The position numbers and the translations under genes were made by a program. Positions 41,773 through 44,433 of a stretch of 44,433 nt of DNA are shown here, piece by piece. The first letter of the stretch is position 1; every line of letters begins with the position of its first letter. The stretch comes from Alphaproteobacteria bacterium (GTDB lineage: Bacteria; Pseudomonadota; Alphaproteobacteria; Thalassobaculales; Thalassobaculaceae), in assembly GCA_022822665.1 (NCBI GenBank), contig JAJEAR010000041.1:1-44433 (forward strand), read 5' to 3'. Below the pieces are notes generated by a model. It worked only from the letters and a program-made list of their open reading frames with translations. It was not told the origin of the DNA and did no database searches.

Positions 41773-41778
41773 GGGGGC

Positions 41779-41979
41779 CTACGCGGCCGGCTGCACGCGC
41801 AGGCGAAGCGCCTCGGTGAGGGCAATCACCACCTCCAGTGCCGCCTCCTCCGCCTGCTGTCGGGAGTTGTCGGCATCGCCGGGCAGCTCCACCCGCTCGT
41901 GGGCGGCGCGGGGCACCCCGTCCTGCCTGTACTCCAGCCGGACGACCATTTCGCGGGGGTCTCCCGGGCTCCGACCCAT
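41779..41979 (-). CDS. Small hypothetical protein downstream of the autotransporter
   Basis: Up to 66 residues; ATG 41979 or the internal ATG at 41949. The body MVVRLEYRQDG then LPGDADNSRQQAEEAALEVVIALTEAL is a beta strand plus an amphipathic helix. It lies 18 bp after the autotransporter stop on the same strand. It has a distant resemblance in layout to the small ORF on the other strand (M..RLE start, helix rich in Ala). No family recognised. Confidence 0.45.
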   Translation of the reverse strand: MGRSPGDPREMVVRLEYRQDGVPRAAHERVELPGDADNSRQQAEEAALEVVIALTEALRLRVQPAA

Positions 41980-41997
41980 CGCCCGTCCGATGCCCGC

Positions 41998-44433
41998 TCA
42001 GAACCGCGAGACCAGCCGCATCCCCACGCCGTGCTCCGGCGGAACTTTGCCGTTCGACGCGCTCTCGCGCCGCGTCGCCTCGAAGGAAAGCTCGAGCGAG
42101 CGCCCGGACGGCCCCGAGCCCCGCTCGACCCGCACCAGCCGCCAGCCCAGGCTGTAGTCGCGCCCCGTGTCCGACAGCCCGACGCCTGCCTCCGGCGTGA
42201 ACGTGAACCCGTCGGCGAAGGCCGCGAAGCCGTAGCCGAAGCGCGCCTCCAGCCGCCGGGCCCCGAGGTCGCCGTCGCCGCCCGCCCCGTCGTCATTGGC
42301 CGCAAGGCCTTCGAGCGTGCCCCGCCGGAGCAGCGCGTCCGCACCGCCCGAGGACGCCCCGCCGATCGTCTGGGTCAGCGAGAGCGACGGGCCACGGTCG
42401 CCCTCAACCGGGTCCCAGCCGAGCGAGGCCGACAGCCCGCGCTCCCGGAAGTCGTCCGCCTCGTGCGTCAGCAGGCCCCGGCCGCGCAACTCGGCGCTGA
42501 TGCCGCGCCTGGGGTCGCGCCACGCGATCCCGCCGCCGATATCCGCCCCGAAGCCGGTCTCCGCGTCGCCGCCGTCATGGCGCACCCCGATCTCCATCCC
42601 CGGCGTCAGCACCGAGCCGTCGCCGAGGAGGATCGGCAACGTCCCCTCCAGACCGAGTCGGGGCCGCGTCACCCCCGCCTCGGAGGCCGCAAGCCCCCGA
42701 ACCGCATCCGTCGAAGTCTCCACCATCATCGCGTCGGTCTTCGCCAGCAGCGTAAAGCCGTCGGCGCCGCCGTCGATCACGACGCCCCGCAGACCGGCCG
42801 CCGCCATCCAGAGGGCGAGATCTGTGCGGATCGCGTCCTGTCCGTCCGGCTCCAGCGTCAGTGTGCCTTCGCCGTAGCCCGCCGCACCCCACACCTCGAC
42901 CCGGTCGTTCAGCACATACCGGCCCCACGGATAGAATCCGGTCAGCGTCGAGGAGACCTGCCCGGCCCCCGCCGGCGCCTGGTAGCCGCCCTCGCCGGTG
43001 CTGTGGCCCACGAACAGGCCCGCCATGGTCTGGCCCCGGCTCCAGTCCGTGCCCAGCATCGCGCTCACCACCTCTCCATCCACCGTGAGCTCGCCCTCGC
43101 GTCCGTCGAAGTCCGACACCGCGCCCCGGCCCCACACGGAGACCGTGCCGCCGCCCGAACCCGGGCCTTCGGACTCCGCCGTCAGGTTGAAGGACGAGCC
43201 AAGCAGAAGCTCGCGGCCGCCGACCGTCCGCGTGCGCAGCCCCGCCGGGCTATCGATGCCGGCTCCCCGGAGCCACTCGGCCAGGTGCGCCGTCCCGGCG
43301 CCCCCGTCCGGCCCTATCGACAGGTCCCTGTTCCGTGCCCCGCGGTCCCGGGCCGCGGGTGTCCCGGCCCCGCCGGCTTCCGTCCGCAAGCCGATGCGTT
43401 CGCCCGCCAGCGACATCTCGACCCCCGGCGTCCGGTCCGCCCGCATCCGGCCCTCCACCGCGTCCAGGACCTGCTCCGCCACCGTGCGTCCGAAGCGCGC
43501 GTTCCACGCCCGCGGCATCGCATCGCTGTTGGTGATGGTCCCCGTCGCGGTACCGTCCGATATCCGGACATACGCCGAAGGCGTCGGGTTCGACAGCGTC
43601 AGCGTCACCGTCTCCCCGCCGTCGTTGTGGGCGTCCGGGAGCACCGGCACCGAGACCGTCTTCGAGGTCTCGTTGAACCCGAAGCTCAGCGTGCCCGAGG
43701 TCGCGGTGTAGTCCGACCCCTCGCTCGCCGTCCCGTCCGAGGTCGCATACTGCACGGTCGTCGTGCCGAACCGTCGCCGGCTCAGGGTCACCACGAAGTC
43801 GAGCGTCGCGCCCTCGGCCTCCTCGACCGTCGCATCGGCGACCGAGAGCGTGGCGGGCCCGTTGATGGTCTGCCTCAGGTAGCTGTCGAGCGGCGCGTTG
43901 TCGCTCAGTCTGCACACCCCGGGCGTTCCCGCACAATCGGTCGTCGCGATGAGTGTGATCGTGACGTCCTCGTCCCCTGTCGGGTCCACGCGAAGGTCCC
44001 AGTGCATGTGCTTCTCGTCGCCTTGCGTCCTGCGCGATGCGCTCTCGATGCTCCCGCCAGTGACGGTGAAGAGATCGTCGCGCACGGTCTCGTAGCTCAG
44101 GTGCCCCGGGTTGTGGCTCAGATGGAACTCGAACTCCATCTTCGTCGACCCGTCGTGCTCGGTCGGGACTCGACCTGCGAACGCGGCAGTGAAGGGTCCG
44201 AGCGGCTCGGTCGCTTGTTCAGGGCCCGGGATGGTCACGCTCACCGCCGCGGCGAGCGGCTGTCCGCCGATGCAGACCGCGTTCGCCTCGTCGCACGCGC
44301 GGTTCGGAAGCCGGATGACCAGATCGTCGTTGCCGCTCGGTTGCGCGGATACCTCCCAGCCGCTGTTATCCTGCGGCGTAAGCCGCCGTGCGCCCGTGAC
44401 GGTGCCGCCAGTCACCTCGAGCAGCGCGCCACC
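41998..44433 (-). CDS. Autotransporter-like protein with Calx-beta domain (N terminus outside window)
   Basis: The frame is open to the window edge, so the 805 codons from ATG 44415 are the C-terminal part of a larger protein. In order: a beta-rich passenger segment with Cys pairs (CDEANAVC, CAGTPGVC), a Calx-beta domain (SVADATVEEAEGATLDFVVT, TSDGTASEGSDYTATSGTLS, PVLPDAHNDGGETVTLTLS) at about 190-295, a linker with ELLLGSSFNL, and about 330 residues of amphipathic beta strands ending VGMRLVSRF. The terminal Phe and alternating strands mark an autotransporter-type outer-membrane barrel. Probably a surface adhesin or calcium-binding exoprotein; the passenger ligand is unknown. Confidence 0.85.
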   Translation of the reverse strand, partial: GGALLEVTGGTVTGARRLTPQDNSGWEVSAQPSGNDDLVIRLPNRACDEANAVCIGGQPLAAAVSVTIPGPEQATEPLGPFTAAFAGRVPTEHDGSTKMEFEFHLSHNPGHLSYETVRDDLFTVTGGSIESASRRTQGDEKHMHWDLRVDPTGDEDVTITLIATTDCAGTPGVCRLSDNAPLDSYLRQTINGPATLSVADATVEEAEGATLDFVVTLSRRRFGTTTVQYATSDGTASEGSDYTATSGTLSFGFNETSKTVSVPVLPDAHNDGGETVTLTLSNPTPSAYVRISDGTATGTITNSDAMPRAWNARFGRTVAEQVLDAVEGRMRADRTPGVEMSLAGERIGLRTEAGGAGTPAARDRGARNRDLSIGPDGGAGTAHLAEWLRGAGIDSPAGLRTRTVGGRELLLGSSFNLTAESEGPGSGGGTVSVWGRGAVSDFDGREGELTVDGEVVSAMLGTDWSRGQTMAGLFVGHSTGEGGYQAPAGAGQVSSTLTGFYPWGRYVLNDRVEVWGAAGYGEGTLTLEPDGQDAIRTDLALWMAAAGLRGVVIDGGADGFTLLAKTDAMMVETSTDAVRGLAASEAGVTRPRLGLEGTLPILLGDGSVLTPGMEIGVRHDGGDAETGFGADIGGGIAWRDPRRGISAELRGRGLLTHEADDFRERGLSASLGWDPVEGDRGPSLSLTQTIGGASSGGADALLRRGTLEGLAANDDGAGGDGDLGARRLEARFGYGFAAFADGFTFTPEAGVGLSDTGRDYSLGWRLVRVERGSGPSGRSLELSFEATRRESASNGKVPPEHGVGMRLVSRF

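Overview
The window is a GC-rich bacterial chromosome segment, most likely from an alphaproteobacterium. The best single clue is a 45-residue protein (3718-3855) of the aa3-type cytochrome c oxidase subunit IV family, typical of Alphaproteobacteria. The purM-purN pair, a NAD-linked formate dehydrogenase with a fused NuoE/NuoF-type subunit, and heavy use of GTG starts and GGAGG ribosome sites also fit. The gene content (many catabolic oxidoreductases, decaying genes, toxin-antitoxin genes and one small insertion) suggests an environmental or host-associated lineage with active genome erosion. That last point is inference.

Layout. 1-1860: the 3' end of an ATPase-like gene, then multiply frameshifted minus-strand debris resembling TraK and TraB of an F-type conjugation system. 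1890-4296: housekeeping (purM, purN, the small oxidase subunit, ndk). 5102-13613: a small DUF4242 protein and an amide/hydantoin-type catabolic region (HyuB, SprT-like protein, N-acyl-D-amino-acid deacylase, a broken CaiB/BaiF CoA-transferase, HyuA, cupin). 13799-18285: fdhB-fdhA. 18293-26756: a dense set of oxidative enzymes with three unrelated-looking non-heme iron or CmcJ-type oxygenases, a DUF364 protein, a ketopantoate-reductase-like protein, an EamA transporter, an SDR and a GST. 27198-31460: SDR plus Ldh-type dehydrogenase facing a DsbA-type isomerase plus acyl-CoA carboxylase carboxyltransferase pair.

31461-39122 is the eroded, accessory part. It holds a sterol C24-methyltransferase-like pseudogene cut off at a DUF433/DUF5615 toxin-antitoxin pair, a partial second copy of the neighbouring isomerase gene, two small membrane/secreted proteins, a Phd/VapC remnant pair, a Fic protein, and a metallo-beta-lactamase-fold pseudogene carrying a 68-bp inverted-repeat insertion whose removal restores the reading frame at that site. 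39179-44433: a molybdopterin oxidoreductase, small hypothetical genes with a DUF2442 remnant, and the C-terminal part of an autotransporter-like protein with a Calx-beta domain that runs off the window.

The most notable observations are the degenerate sterol-methyltransferase homologue (such genes are rare in bacteria), the precisely delimited 68-bp insertion, and the DUF433 antitoxin with a long extra N-terminal domain. No tRNA, rRNA or CRISPR array was recognised. All family assignments are from reading the sequence; no database search was run.
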